A stretch of 40,662 nucleotides of DNA from Methylorubrum podarium (GTDB lineage Bacteria > Pseudomonadota > Alphaproteobacteria > Rhizobiales > Beijerinckiaceae), in contig NZ_BPRD01000039.1 in the NCBI RefSeq assembly GCF_022179745.1, forward strand, positions 1-40,662, read 5' to 3'. The position numbers and the translations under genes were made by a program. How positions within the stretch are numbered: position 1 is the first letter of the stretch; every line of letters starts with the position of its first letter. This document shows positions 27,979 to 37,392 of the stretch, in pieces. The notes beneath the pieces are model-generated. The model worked only from the letters and a program-made list of their open reading frames with translations. It searched no databases and was not told where the DNA came from.

Positions 27979-29802
27979 TCAGCCGCTCTGCGACTCGCGC
28001 TGCATCTCTAGGGTCAGCCAGCGCTCCTCGGCGGCGGCGAGCTCGGATTCGGCGGCACCGAGCATCGCCGTCGCCTTCTGGAAGCGGCCGGGATCGCGGC
28101 CGTACAGGCCGGGATCGGACAGCACCTCGCGCAGCTTGGCGATTCCCGCCTCCAGCTCGGCCATGCGGCCCGGCAGGGTCTTCAGCTCGTGCTGCTCCTT
28201 GAAGCCGAGCTTCGCCCGCGCCGGCGCCGCCTCCGCCCGCGGCGCCTTCTCCCTCGGTTCGGGGCGCTCGCGGACGGCCTTGTCCCGCCCGTCGCTGCGC
28301 GCCTCGACGCCGCGCCCGCGCTGGCCGAGCATGTCGGTGTAGCCGCCGGCATACTCGACCCAGCGCCCCTCCCCCTCGCTGACGAGAACGGTGCCGGCGA
28401 CCCGGTCGAGGAAGTCGCGGTCGTGGCTGACGAGAATCAGGGTGCCGGCATAGTCGCCGAGCATCTCCTGCAGCAGGTCGAGGGTTTCGAGGTCGAGGTC
28501 GTTGGTGGGCTCGTCGAGCACGAGCAGGTTGGAGGGCTGGGCGAGCGCCCTCGCGATCAGCAGCCGGTTGCGCTCGCCGCCGGAGAGCACGCTCACCGGG
28601 GTGCGCGCCTGCTCGGGCGCGAACAGGAAGTCCTTGAGGTAGCCGATCACGTGACGGCTGCGCCCGCCCACCGTGACGCTGTCGCCGCGCCCGCCGGTCA
28701 GAACCTCGGTCACCGTGGCGGTCGGCTCCAGCACGGCGCGGGCCTGATCGAGATGGACCATGTTGAGGCCGGTGCCGAGGCGCATCTCGCCCGAATCGGG
28801 CGCCAGCGCGCCGGTGAGCAGGTTGATCAGCGTGGTCTTGCCCGCCCCGTTGGGGCCGACGATGCCGAGTCGGTCGCCGCGCAGCACCCGCAGGGACAGG
28901 TCGTGGACGATCCGGCGCTCGCCGTAGGATTTCGAGACCTGACGCGCCTCCGCGATCAGCGTGCCCGAGGCCTCGCCCTCGCTCGCGGTCAGAACCGCCT
29001 GCCCCACCGGGCGGCGATGCTCACGGCTCTCCTTGCGCAGGTTCTGCAGGTCGGCGAGGCGGCGCACATTGCGCTTGCGTCGGGCGGTGACGCCGTAGCG
29101 CAGCCAGTGCTCCTCATCGGCGATCTTGCGGTCGAGCTTGTGCTTGTCCCGCTCCTCCTCCTCGAAGAAGGCGTCGCGCCACGCCTCGAAGCTGGAAAAG
29201 CCCTGCTCGATCCGCCGGGTCACGCCGCGGTCGAGCCAGACGGTCGCCCGCGACAGGGCGGAGAGGAAGCGGCGGTCGTGGCTGATCAGGACGAGGGCCG
29301 AGCGGGTCCGCTTCAGCTCGGATTCCAGCCACTCGATGGCCGGCAGGTCGAGGTGGTTGGTCGGCTCGTCCAGGAGCAGGATGTCGGGCTCGGGCGCCAG
29401 CGCCTGGGCGAGCGCGGTCCGGCGCGCCTCGCCGCCCGACAATCGCCGCGGATCCTCGCTGCCGCTCAGGCCGAGGCTCTCCAGCAGGTAGCGGGCGCGG
29501 TGCGCGTCGTCGCCCGGTGCGAGGCCGGCCTCGGCGAAGGCGAGGGTCGTCTCGAACCCTGAAAAATCCGGCTCCTGCGCGAGGTAGCGGATCGTGGTGC
29601 CGGGCTGGACGAACCGCACGGCACGATCCGGCTCGACCAGACCGGCGGCGATGCGCATCAGGGTCGACTTGCCCGAGCCGTTGCGGCCGACCAGGCAGGC
29701 GCGCTCGCCCGGCGCGATCGTCAGCTCGGCCCGCTCGATCAGCGGCGTGCCGCCGAAGGTGAGTGCGACGTCCTGAAGAGTGAGAAGCGGGGGAGCGGCC
29801 AT
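27979..29802 (-). CDS. uup: ABC-F family ATPase (Uup-type)
   Basis: This cytoplasmic tandem-ABC protein has no membrane domain. The 607 residues contain Walker A motifs GRNGSGKS (39-46) and GPNGAGKT. The signature motifs are LSGGEARR and LSGGERNR, and the Walker B/D-loop stretches are LLLDEPTNHLD and LVLDEPTNDLD. A charged interdomain linker (FEEEERDKHKLDRKIADEEHW...) is followed by RRKRNVRRLADLQNLRKE. The C-terminus (about 535-600) is a predicted coiled coil of the Uup type (LPGRMAELEAGIAKLREVL). ABC-F proteins act on the ribosome E site or, for Uup, on branched DNA. It is followed by the porin gene after 357 bp. Confidence 0.93.
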   Translation of the reverse strand: MAAPPLLTLQDVALTFGGTPLIERAELTIAPGERACLVGRNGSGKSTLMRIAAGLVEPDRAVRFVQPGTTIRYLAQEPDFSGFETTLAFAEAGLAPGDDAHRARYLLESLGLSGSEDPRRLSGGEARRTALAQALAPEPDILLLDEPTNHLDLPAIEWLESELKRTRSALVLISHDRRFLSALSRATVWLDRGVTRRIEQGFSSFEAWRDAFFEEEERDKHKLDRKIADEEHWLRYGVTARRKRNVRRLADLQNLRKESREHRRPVGQAVLTASEGEASGTLIAEARQVSKSYGERRIVHDLSLRVLRGDRLGIVGPNGAGKTTLINLLTGALAPDSGEMRLGTGLNMVHLDQARAVLEPTATVTEVLTGGRGDSVTVGGRSRHVIGYLKDFLFAPEQARTPVSVLSGGERNRLLIARALAQPSNLLVLDEPTNDLDLETLDLLQEMLGDYAGTLILVSHDRDFLDRVAGTVLVSEGEGRWVEYAGGYTDMLGQRGRGVEARSDGRDKAVRERPEPREKAPRAEAAPARAKLGFKEQHELKTLPGRMAELEAGIAKLREVLSDPGLYGRDPGRFQKATAMLGAAESELAAAEERWLTLEMQRESQSG

Positions 29803-29944
29803 GGCGGGCTTATGGCAGCAGCCGCAGCCCGGAACAACGGAAGCGGATTCCGCGCGCTCCCGGAGATCCTATCCCGAGCGAAGCGCGCGCCTCAGGTCGC
29901 CATTCTCTTCGCCCGCAGGCCGGCAGCCTCGCCGGAAGTGGGCC

Positions 29945-29987
29945 CTCGCGCATCGTCCTGGCCTTCGAATCCAGGACGATGCGCGAG
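29945..29987. repeat. Perfect 17-bp inverted repeat
   Basis: CTCGCGCATCGTCCTGG and its exact reverse complement flank the 9-nt loop CCTTCGAAT. It lies between the proline-rich gene and uup and shares the GCATCGTC core with the next element. There is no T-tract on either strand. Confidence 0.8.
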
Positions 29988-29999
29988 GTCTCCGATCTT

Positions 30000-30045
30000 G
30001 CATCGTCTTTTCCCGAAAGCCGGCAACCACCTTTCGGGACGATGC
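30000..30045. repeat. Bulged inverted repeat abutting a gene stop
   Basis: Outer arms GCATCGTC / GACGATGC and inner arms CCCGAAAG / CTTTCGGG enclose CCGGCAACCAC. It ends 1 nt before the stop codon of the proline-rich gene. The sequence resembles a palindromic repeat family common in Methylobacterium and other Rhizobiales intergenic regions (from memory, not searched). Confidence 0.7.
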
Positions 30046-30046
30046 T

Positions 30047-30289
30047 CTAGGCCGTCGGGTTGGCCGGACCAGTCGGGGTCGAGTCGGGAAGGCCGGGGCT
30101 CTCGACCGGGATCTCGGTCGGCATGGTTCCCGGCGCTTCCGCGGGCGTCCCGCCGGGAATCTCGGGCCCGGGACCCGGCTCGGGGATCCGCGGCGTGTCG
30201 GGCGTAGCGGGGCCGGGCGTCTCCGGACCGGGGCTCGGAACCTCGGGGCCGGGCGTGGGGGTTTCCGGGATCGATCCGGGATTGGCCAT
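30047..30289 (-). CDS. Small proline/glycine-rich protein of unknown function
   Basis: This 80-residue protein is almost entirely Pro, Gly, Glu, Thr, Ser and Ile. It starts MANPGSIPETPTPGPEVPSP and has repeating PGPE and TPxP units. There is no signal peptide, membrane helix or cysteine, so it is predicted to be intrinsically disordered. An AGG-containing ribosome-binding site lies about 9 nt before the ATG. Similar short Pro-rich proteins starting MANP occur in Methylobacterium relatives (from memory). No function can be assigned. A palindrome follows its stop codon directly. Confidence 0.65.
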   Translation of the reverse strand: MANPGSIPETPTPGPEVPSPGPETPGPATPDTPRIPEPGPGPEIPGGTPAEAPGTMPTEIPVESPGLPDSTPTGPANPTA

Positions 30290-30364
30290 TCGAACGCACC
30301 TCGCTGACGGCCCGTCCGTCGCGCCGTCGTCCGGGCCAACGGGGTGTGGGCGGAGGGGTTCCCG

Positions 30365-30682
30365 CTACTTCTTGGGCAGGAGCAGCTTGTTGCCTTCCTT
30401 GCCGACGATCTTCTGGATCTTCTGCGCGAACATCGAGAGCAGCAGCGGCATCCGGACCTCGACGCGCACGACGTCCGGGCCGACATCGATCTGGCCGTCC
30501 ACGGTCTGGGTCAGCGCGGTGACCGAGTAGTCGAGGCGGTCACCGGTCCAGTTCAGGGTGTTGATGGCGATGCCGCTCTTGCCGAGCGCCTCGCGCACGC
30601 GGGCGGTGCCCTCGTCGATGCGCCGCCGGGCCTCGTCGCGGCCGAGTTCGTGCGGAATCTCGACCACCATCGGCTTCGCCAT
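30365..30682 (-). CDS. Polyhydroxyalkanoic acid system family protein
   Basis: This 105-residue protein matches the PHA-system/PHA_gran_rgn family. It starts MAKPMVVEIPHELGRDEARRRI, has a central GDRLDYSVTALTQTVDGQIDV and ends with AQKIQKIVGKEGNKLLLPKK. The fold looks like a small START/SRPBCC-type domain. The family is named from proximity to PHA genes in some genomes; a granule role here is only suggestive, though methylobacteria do store polyhydroxybutyrate. The ATG at 30682 has a strong AGGAGAGG ribosome-binding site; the frame upstream of it lacks similarity. Confidence 0.82.
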   Translation of the reverse strand: MAKPMVVEIPHELGRDEARRRIDEGTARVREALGKSGIAINTLNWTGDRLDYSVTALTQTVDGQIDVGPDVVRVEVRMPLLLSMFAQKIQKIVGKEGNKLLLPKK

Positions 30683-30840
30683 CTCGATCCCCTCTCCTCT
30701 CCTCAGGGCGCGGACCCGGATCGGACGATCCGGGACGCACGGCATCGGGTGAGACAATTATGGGAACGGGTCGGTTCCCCGGCAACGCTCGGCGACGGTG
30801 CGCCGGTCCCGGAGAGAGGACGGTTCGCCGTCCGGGCGCC

Positions 30841-31200
30841 TCAGCGCACGACGTTGAGCGAGACGTAGCTGGTGCCCGACATGCCGATGGCGCGGGCCGA
30901 GCCGCGGGCCAGATCGATCACCCGGCCGCCGACGAACGGGCCGCGATCGTTGATGCGCACGACGATGGAGCGGCCGTTGGCGCGGTTCGTGACGCGAACG
31001 CGGGTGCCGAAGGGCAGGCTGCGGTGGGCGGCGGTGTATCCGTTGGGGTTGAAACGCTCGCCATTCGCCGTCTTCCGGCCGCTTCCGTACCAGGAGGCCT
31101 GGCCGCTCTGGGCCTGGGCGGGCAGCGTCGCGAGGGCGCCGACGACGGTGGCGAGGCAGACGGCAACGGTCCGGTTGGAAACCTTCATCGAGGATCGCAT
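30841..31200 (-). CDS. rlpA: RlpA-family septal-ring/lytic transglycosylase-like protein
   Basis: This 119-residue secreted protein is a single double-psi beta-barrel domain. A signal peptide (cleaved near PAQA-QSGQ) is followed by [36 protein letters not shown] and [27 protein letters not shown]. These are the RlpA core motifs including the conserved Asp of NDRGPF. There is no SPOR domain, so recruitment to denuded septal glycan is not expected. Its activity as a transglycosylase is uncertain because many single-domain relatives are untested. The start at 31200 (MRSSMKV) or the Met at 31188 are both possible. Confidence 0.88.
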   Translation of the reverse strand: MRSSMKVSNRTVAVCLATVVGALATLPAQAQSGQASWYGSGRKTANGERFNPNGYTAAHRSLPFGTRVRVTNRANGRSIVVRINDRGPFVGGRVIDLARGSARAIGMSGTSYVSLNVVR

Positions 31201-32815
<1,615 letters not shown>

Positions 32816-32876
32816 CGCCCGTCCGAGGTTTCGAAAGGACGAGTCCTTTCACGGGTGCAGGGCAGATCTCTGCATC

Positions 32877-34091
32877 TCACCGTGTCCGGACCGGCTTCGG
32901 CGCCTTCTTGACGATCCGCGCCAGATCCGAGGGCCGCGACGAGGCGGGCTTCGGGATCGGCCCGCGCCGCGGTGGCGGCTCGGGCTCGGGCGGCGTGGCG
33001 AGATCGGGTTCGGGGGGTAGCCTCGGAACGGGGGCCGCGAGCGGCACCGGACCGCTGAGCGCGTGGGCGAGCACCTTCTTCATGGCGCCGGGCAGCGGCT
33101 CGGTGTCGAGCGCGGCGCGGGGCGTGAAGCGCATCCCCTCGGGCGGCTCGGTCTCCGCGGCGACGCGGGCGAGGAACACCGTGAGTTCCAGCGGGAAGTG
33201 GGTGAAGCCGTGCTTCACCACGCCCGGCAGGCGCTTCCAGCGGGCATCGAGCGGCGCGTCGAGCAGGCCCTTGGCCGGATCGTAATCGGGCAGCCACGCG
33301 CTCGTCGGCGGTTCGGCCATGGCGCCGAGCAGGCCCTCCGCCGGCCGCGTGCGGAGCAGGACCGCCTCGTCGCCGGCCCGCAGGGCGACGAAGGCCGCGC
33401 CCTTGCGCAAAATGCCCTTCTCCTTCTTCACCTTCCTCGGAAAGGTCTCCTGCAGACCCTCGGCGCGGGCGCGGCAGGGCCGCATCCACGGGCAGAGGGC
33501 GCAGGCGGGGCGCTTCGGGGTACACAGGGTCGCGCCGAGATCCATCAGCGCCTGCGCGAAATCGCCCGGCCGCCGCTCCGGCACGAGCGCTTGCGTGAAC
33601 AGGCGGATCTGCGCGCGGGCCGCAGGCAGCGGCGTCTCGATCGCGTGGAGGCGGCTCATCACCCGCTCGACATTGCCGTCGACGGCCGCGGCCGGCCGGT
33701 CGAAGGCGATGGCGGCGATGGCACCGGCCGTGTAGGCGCCGATGCCGGGCAGCTTGCGCAGGCCCTCCTCGGTGTCGGGGAAGCCGCCCGCGGCAGCGAC
33801 CGCCCGGGCGCAGGCATGCAGGTTGCGCGCGCGGGAATAGTAGCCGAGCCCGGCCCAGGCCGACATCACCGCCTCCTCCGGCGCGGCGGCGAGTGCCGCG
33901 ACGCTGGGAAACAGCGTCAGGAATTTTTCGAAATAGGGCTTCACCGCCGCGACGGTGGTCTGCTGCAGCATCACCTCCGAGAGCCAGACCCGATAGGGGT
34001 CGGGGGTCTCGCCCGGCAGCGCCCGCCAGGGCAGCGCTCGGCGGTGGCGGTCGTACCAGGCAAGGAGATCGGCGGCCGAGGCGGCGGGCAT
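32877..34091 (-). CDS. mutY: A/G-specific adenine glycosylase MutY
   Basis: MutY removes adenine mispaired with 8-oxoguanine or guanine. The 404-residue protein carries Glu39 (SEVMLQQTT), the helix-hairpin-helix LPGIGAYTAGAI and catalytic Asp138 (AAAVDGNVERV). The [4Fe-4S] ligands are Cys190, Cys197, Cys200 and Cys206 (CTPKRPACALCPWMRPC). The C-terminal NUDIX-like domain contains KHGFTHFPLEL. The last 60 residues are a Pro/Lys/Arg-rich tail not usual for MutY. It is divergent from the DUF721 gene. Confidence 0.96.
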   Translation of the reverse strand: MPAASAADLLAWYDRHRRALPWRALPGETPDPYRVWLSEVMLQQTTVAAVKPYFEKFLTLFPSVAALAAAPEEAVMSAWAGLGYYSRARNLHACARAVAAAGGFPDTEEGLRKLPGIGAYTAGAIAAIAFDRPAAAVDGNVERVMSRLHAIETPLPAARAQIRLFTQALVPERRPGDFAQALMDLGATLCTPKRPACALCPWMRPCRARAEGLQETFPRKVKKEKGILRKGAAFVALRAGDEAVLLRTRPAEGLLGAMAEPPTSAWLPDYDPAKGLLDAPLDARWKRLPGVVKHGFTHFPLELTVFLARVAAETEPPEGMRFTPRAALDTEPLPGAMKKVLAHALSGPVPLAAPVPRLPPEPDLATPPEPEPPPRRGPIPKPASSRPSDLARIVKKAPKPVRTR

Positions 34092-34270
34092 GGCCCGTCC
34101 ATAGCGGGAGCGCGAGGGCGGAAAAAGCGTCTGCGGGCTCTTCGCGAAAAAGTCGCGCGGCCGTGTCGTCGCGCGATCACGCCCGGTCCCGACTCCCCCG
34201 CAGGCCGCAATTCGGGTAGTTTGCCGAGAGGGACGCGCTCACCGTGCCGCCCTCGTGTTCCGGAGTGCCG

Positions 34271-34747
34271 ATGGCGCGCGTCAAACCGCTCAGCGAACTG
34301 ATCGAGGGCTGCATCGGCCCGGCCTTCGCCGCGCAGGGCTTCGCCTCCTCCGACATCCTCGCCGTGTGGCCGGACATCGTCGGCGCGCGCCTCGCCGGGG
34401 CCTGCCAGCCGGTCAAGCTCGAATGGCCGCGCCGCGCCCGCCGCGACGCGGAGGGGCGGCCGGAGCCCGGCACCCTCGTGGTGCGGGTGGAGGGCGCCTT
34501 CGCCCTCGAACTCCAGCACCTCGCGCCGATCGTGATCCAGCGCGTCAACGCCCATTACGGCTGGGCCTGTGTCGGCAAGATCGTCCTGCGCCAGGATCGC
34601 CTGCACCGGGCCTCGCGCCGCGCGCCGCAGAAGGTCCTGGATCCCGCCCGGCGCGGCGAGGTGGCGCTGGCGGTGGCGCGCATCGAGGAGGATCGCCTGC
34701 GCGATGCCCTCGACCGGCTCGGCATCGCCGTGGTGGCGCGGCGCTAG
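34271..34747 (+). CDS. DUF721 (DciA-like) protein
   Basis: This 158-residue protein matches DUF721. The N-terminal part contains PLSELIEGCIGPAFAAQGFASSDILAVWPDIVG, followed by LVVRVEGAFALELQHLAPIVIQRVNAHYGW. DUF721 includes DciA, the ancestral replicative-helicase loader or operator; the alphaproteobacterial members are longer and DciA function is inferred. The ATG at 34271 has GGAG 6 nt upstream, which decides the start over an upstream GTG frame. The neighbourhood mutY-DUF721-dsbA is common in Rhizobiales. Confidence 0.85.
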   Translation: MARVKPLSELIEGCIGPAFAAQGFASSDILAVWPDIVGARLAGACQPVKLEWPRRARRDAEGRPEPGTLVVRVEGAFALELQHLAPIVIQRVNAHYGWACVGKIVLRQDRLHRASRRAPQKVLDPARRGEVALAVARIEEDRLRDALDRLGIAVVARR

Positions 34748-34761
34748 CGCGGCGCGCTTCG

Positions 34762-34783
34762 CAACTCCCGAACAACTCCCGAA
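34762..34783. repeat. Tandem 11-bp repeat
   Basis: CAACTCCCGAA occurs twice in direct tandem, 15 bp after the DUF721 stop in the gap before the DsbA-like gene. It may be chance or slippage; no function is evident. Confidence 0.5.
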
Positions 34784-34929
34784 CGGAGGGACGTGCGGGC
34801 GGCGGCGCAGCGTGATAAGCGGCTGCGGACAGGCCGTGCGGCGACGCGTCCCTCGGCCGGACGGAGCCGTTCCGTCCTATAGCGCGGTATCGGGCCGAGC
34901 GCGGCCCGCGAACGGAGCCCGCCCCTGCC

Positions 34930-35583
34930 ATGATCACCCGGCGCGACGCCCTGAAACTGACCGGCCTTGCCCTCGGCACCGCCGCCCTGCTGCCCCGCCT
35001 GACCCTCGAGGCGCTGGCGCAATCGGCCGACACGGCCGCCCTGATGCAGCCCGGCCCGCTCGGCGACGTCTGGCTCGGACCGCCGGACGCAAAGGTGACG
35101 ATCATCGAGTACGCCTCGATGACCTGCTCGCACTGCGCCCACTTCCACGCCACGACCTGGCCGGTGCTGAAGGAGCGCTACATCGACACCGGCAAGGTGC
35201 GCTTCACCCTGCGCGAATTCCCCCTCGACCCGCTCGCCACCGCCGCCTTCATGCTGGCGCGCTGCGACGGCGACGCGAAGTACTATCCGATCACCGACCT
35301 GCTGTTCGACCAGCAGCAGAGCTGGGCCTTCGTGCGCAAGCCGCAATCGCCCGTCGACGCCATGGAGCAGCTCCTGCGCCAGGCCGGTTTCTCCAAGGAG
35401 AAGTTCGAGGCCTGCCTCAAGGACCAGAAGACCTATGGCGCCATCAACGCGGTGAAGACCCGCGGCCTCGAAACCCTCAAGGTCGAATCGACCCCGACCT
35501 TCTTCATCAACGGCGAGAAGCACGCCGGCGCCCTCTCGATCGAGGAGATGGAGAAGATCATCAAGCCGATGCTGGGGGCCTGA
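34930..35583 (+). CDS. DsbA-family thiol-disulfide oxidoreductase
   Basis: This exported thioredoxin-fold protein has 217 residues. The N-terminus MITRRDALKLTGLALGTAALLP resembles a Tat signal (RRDALK), so folded export is possible. The mature domain has the redox motif CSHC (Cys66, Cys69) in EYASMTCSHCAHFH and the cis-proline loop ESTPTFFING, in the manner of DsbA/DsbG-like proteins of Rhizobiales. It could oxidise envelope proteins or belong to the reductase/isomerase branch; partners are not in the window. The smc gene that often follows in relatives is replaced here by the atp operon. Confidence 0.9.
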   Translation: MITRRDALKLTGLALGTAALLPRLTLEALAQSADTAALMQPGPLGDVWLGPPDAKVTIIEYASMTCSHCAHFHATTWPVLKERYIDTGKVRFTLREFPLDPLATAAFMLARCDGDAKYYPITDLLFDQQQSWAFVRKPQSPVDAMEQLLRQAGFSKEKFEACLKDQKTYGAINAVKTRGLETLKVESTPTFFINGEKHAGALSIEEMEKIIKPMLGA

Positions 35584-35620
35584 TCCGGCGCCGGACAGCC
35601 GTGGAAAAACGAAGAAATAT

Positions 35621-35637
35621 GTTGTTTTATCAACAAC
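35621..35637. repeat. AT-rich dyad GTTGTT-TTATC-AACAAC
   Basis: A 6-bp perfect inverted repeat lies 37 nt after the DsbA-like gene stop and just upstream of the atp promoter. It could be a weak terminator or an operator for the atp operon. It stands out because of its low GC. Confidence 0.4.
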
Positions 35638-35658
35638 TTGATTGGTGCGCCGGTCGCC

Positions 35659-35687
35659 TTGACACTCAAGGTTGGCGAAACTATGGT
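35659..35687 (+). promoter_or_regulatory. Strong sigma-70-type promoter of the FO ATP synthase operon
   Basis: A consensus -35 box TTGACA (35659-35664), a 17-bp spacer and TATGGT (35682-35687) lie about 60 bp before the atpI start. This is the best canonical promoter match in the window. Confidence 0.8.
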
Positions 35688-35746
35688 GCGCCGCGCCGAG
35701 GGGGCAGTTCGTTTCCCTCCGCTCCCGACGACGTGTGGGGTCGCCT

Positions 35747-36100
35747 GTGAGCGGCGACCCGGCAGGCAATGGGGGCGGGCCGGAAAAGGCTCCCGCTGAC
35801 GGCGATCTCTCCGCGAGGCTCAAGCGTCTCGAGACGCAGCTCGAGGGCAAGCGGCCCAAAGCCGCTCCCGACAAGCTTGCGCGCACCGGCACATCCGGCG
35901 GGGGAGCCCCGATCGGTCAGGCCATGCGGCTCTCGACCGAGTTCATCGCGGGCGTGATCGCCGGAGGAATCCTCGGATACATCTTCGATCATCTCCTCGG
36001 CACCAAGCCGTGGGGCATGATCGTGCTGCTGATGCTGGGCTTCGTGACGGGGATCTACAACGTCATGCGGGTCAGCGGCTTCAGCGGGAAGAAAAACTGA
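35747..36100 (+). CDS. atpI: ATP synthase protein I (AtpI)
   Basis: AtpI is a small membrane protein that helps assemble the c-ring. The 117-residue form has a charged N-terminal segment with LSARLKRLETQLEGKRPK, then two membrane helices (about 64-84 and 88-108) separated by DHLLGTKPWG. That arrangement is typical of alphaproteobacterial AtpI. The GTG at 35747 is the likely start because upstream in-frame sequence overlaps the promoter; no ATG is available before the conserved part. It is the first gene of atpI-B-E-F'-F. Confidence 0.88.
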   Translation: MSGDPAGNGGGPEKAPADGDLSARLKRLETQLEGKRPKAAPDKLARTGTSGGGAPIGQAMRLSTEFIAGVIAGGILGYIFDHLLGTKPWGMIVLLMLGFVTGIYNVMRVSGFSGKKN

Positions 36101-36236
36101 GAAAGATCGTCGGTAAGGGTCTCCAAGCCGCCTCAGGGGTCTTGAGACTCGCCCGGCATCGTGTAAGGGCGACGCGCGACAGACGGGAGCCGCCGGGTTC
36201 CCGCGCGCGACACACAAAAGGGGCGGAAGCGGGCAC

Positions 36237-36992
36237 ATGGCGGTCAGTATCGACCCGATCCACCAGTTCGAGCTGCAGCCGCTCGTCTCGCTGGGTCACA
36301 TCGGCAACCAGCAGCTCGCGTTCACGCAATCGGCTCTCTACATGTTCGCCGCGGTGGGCATCATCGCGTTGCTGACCATCGTGGCGACCTCCGGGCGCTC
36401 CGTCGTCCCGGGCCGCCTCCAGGCGCTGGCCGAGACGCTCTACGAGTTCATCGCCGACACGGTGCACCAGGCGACCGGCGCCGACGGCAAGCGCCTCCTG
36501 CCGCTCGTTTTCTCCCTCTTCATGTTCGTGCTCATTCTGAACCTGCTCGGGATGATCCCCTACGCCTTCGCGGTGACGAGCCACCTCATCGTCACCTTCG
36601 GCCTCGCGCTGGTCGTGATCCTGACCGTGGTGATCTACGGCGTCGCCAAGCACGGCACCCACTTCCTCGGCGTGTTCGTGCCGTCGGGCGTGCCGAAGCC
36701 GCTGCTTCTCATCATGGTGCCGATCGAGATCGTGTCGTTCCTGTCGCGGCCGATCAGCCTCTCGGTCCGTCTCTTCGCCAACATCCTGGCCGGCCACATC
36801 GCCCTGAAGATCTTCGCCTTCTTCGTGGTCCAGCTGCTGGTCGCCGGCGCCTGGGGCGTGCTCTCGCCCCTGCCGCTCGCGCTGACCATCGCGCTGACGG
36901 CCCTCGAGTTCCTCGTCGCGGCCCTCCAAGCCTACGTGTTCGCGACGCTGACGGCGGTCTACCTCGCCGACGCCCTCCACCCCGGCCACTGA
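36237..36992 (+). CDS. atpB: ATP synthase FO subunit a
   Basis: Subunit a forms the proton half-channels of FO in the inner membrane. The 251-residue protein has several membrane helices. The essential arginine is Arg178 in SLSVRLFANILAGHIALK, and the start MAVSIDPIHQFELQPLV is typical of Rhizobiales. GMIPYAFAVTSHLIVTF is a conserved middle block. It starts 136 bp after atpI. Confidence 0.97.
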   Translation: MAVSIDPIHQFELQPLVSLGHIGNQQLAFTQSALYMFAAVGIIALLTIVATSGRSVVPGRLQALAETLYEFIADTVHQATGADGKRLLPLVFSLFMFVLILNLLGMIPYAFAVTSHLIVTFGLALVVILTVVIYGVAKHGTHFLGVFVPSGVPKPLLLIMVPIEIVSFLSRPISLSVRLFANILAGHIALKIFAFFVVQLLVAGAWGVLSPLPLALTIALTALEFLVAALQAYVFATLTAVYLADALHPGH

Positions 36993-37052
36993 TCCTTTCC
37001 GGCCGGACCCTTCCGCCCACACCGAACCCCGTTCGAACTTCAGGAGTGTTTC

Positions 37053-37280
37053 ATGGATCCCGTCGCTGCGAAGTACATCGGCGCCGGCCTCGCCTGCCTC
37101 GGCATGGCGGGCGCCAGCATCGGCCTCGGCAACCTGTTCGGCCAGTTCTACTCGGGCGCGCTGCGCAACCCGTCGGCCGCCGACAGCCAGCGCACCAACC
37201 TCCTCCTGGGCTTCGCGCTCACCGAGGCGCTCGGCATCTTCTCGCTGCTCGTCGCGCTGCTGCTCCTCTTCGCCGTCTGA
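37053..37280 (+). CDS. atpE: ATP synthase FO subunit c
   Basis: This is the proteolipid of the rotating c-ring. Its 75 residues form a hairpin of two membrane helices with the polar loop [11 protein letters not shown]. The proton-binding carboxylate is Glu58 in [15 protein letters not shown]. The glycine-rich first helix ([21 protein letters not shown]) is typical. A CAGGAGTG ribosome-binding site is present. A very strong hairpin follows its stop, which may raise atpE mRNA relative to its neighbours. Confidence 0.98.
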   Translation: MDPVAAKYIGAGLACLGMAGASIGLGNLFGQFYSGALRNPSAADSQRTNLLLGFALTEALGIFSLLVALLLLFAV

Positions 37281-37290
37281 CGTGCCTTTC

Positions 37291-37332
37291 GAGGGCGTGC
37301 GAGCCGGCGCGAAGCCCGCCTCGCACGCCCTC
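37291..37332 (+). terminator. Strong hairpin directly after atpE
   Basis: GAGGGCGTGCGA and its exact complement TCGCACGCCCTC (12 bp) enclose a GC-rich loop with further GCCGGC / GCCCGC-type pairing. It begins 10 nt after the atpE stop. No T-run follows, so partial termination or mRNA stabilisation is more likely than full termination. Confidence 0.7.
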
Positions 37333-37392
37333 GCTCGTTGATCCGGCCGCTCCGCCCGCGGAGCCGGCCTTCCGACGTCACCGGACAGGGCC

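Noticed and set aside
34762-34783. The tandem CAACTCCCGAA repeat as an iteron or origin element
   Set aside because: Only two copies exist, with no AT-rich region or initiator boxes nearby.
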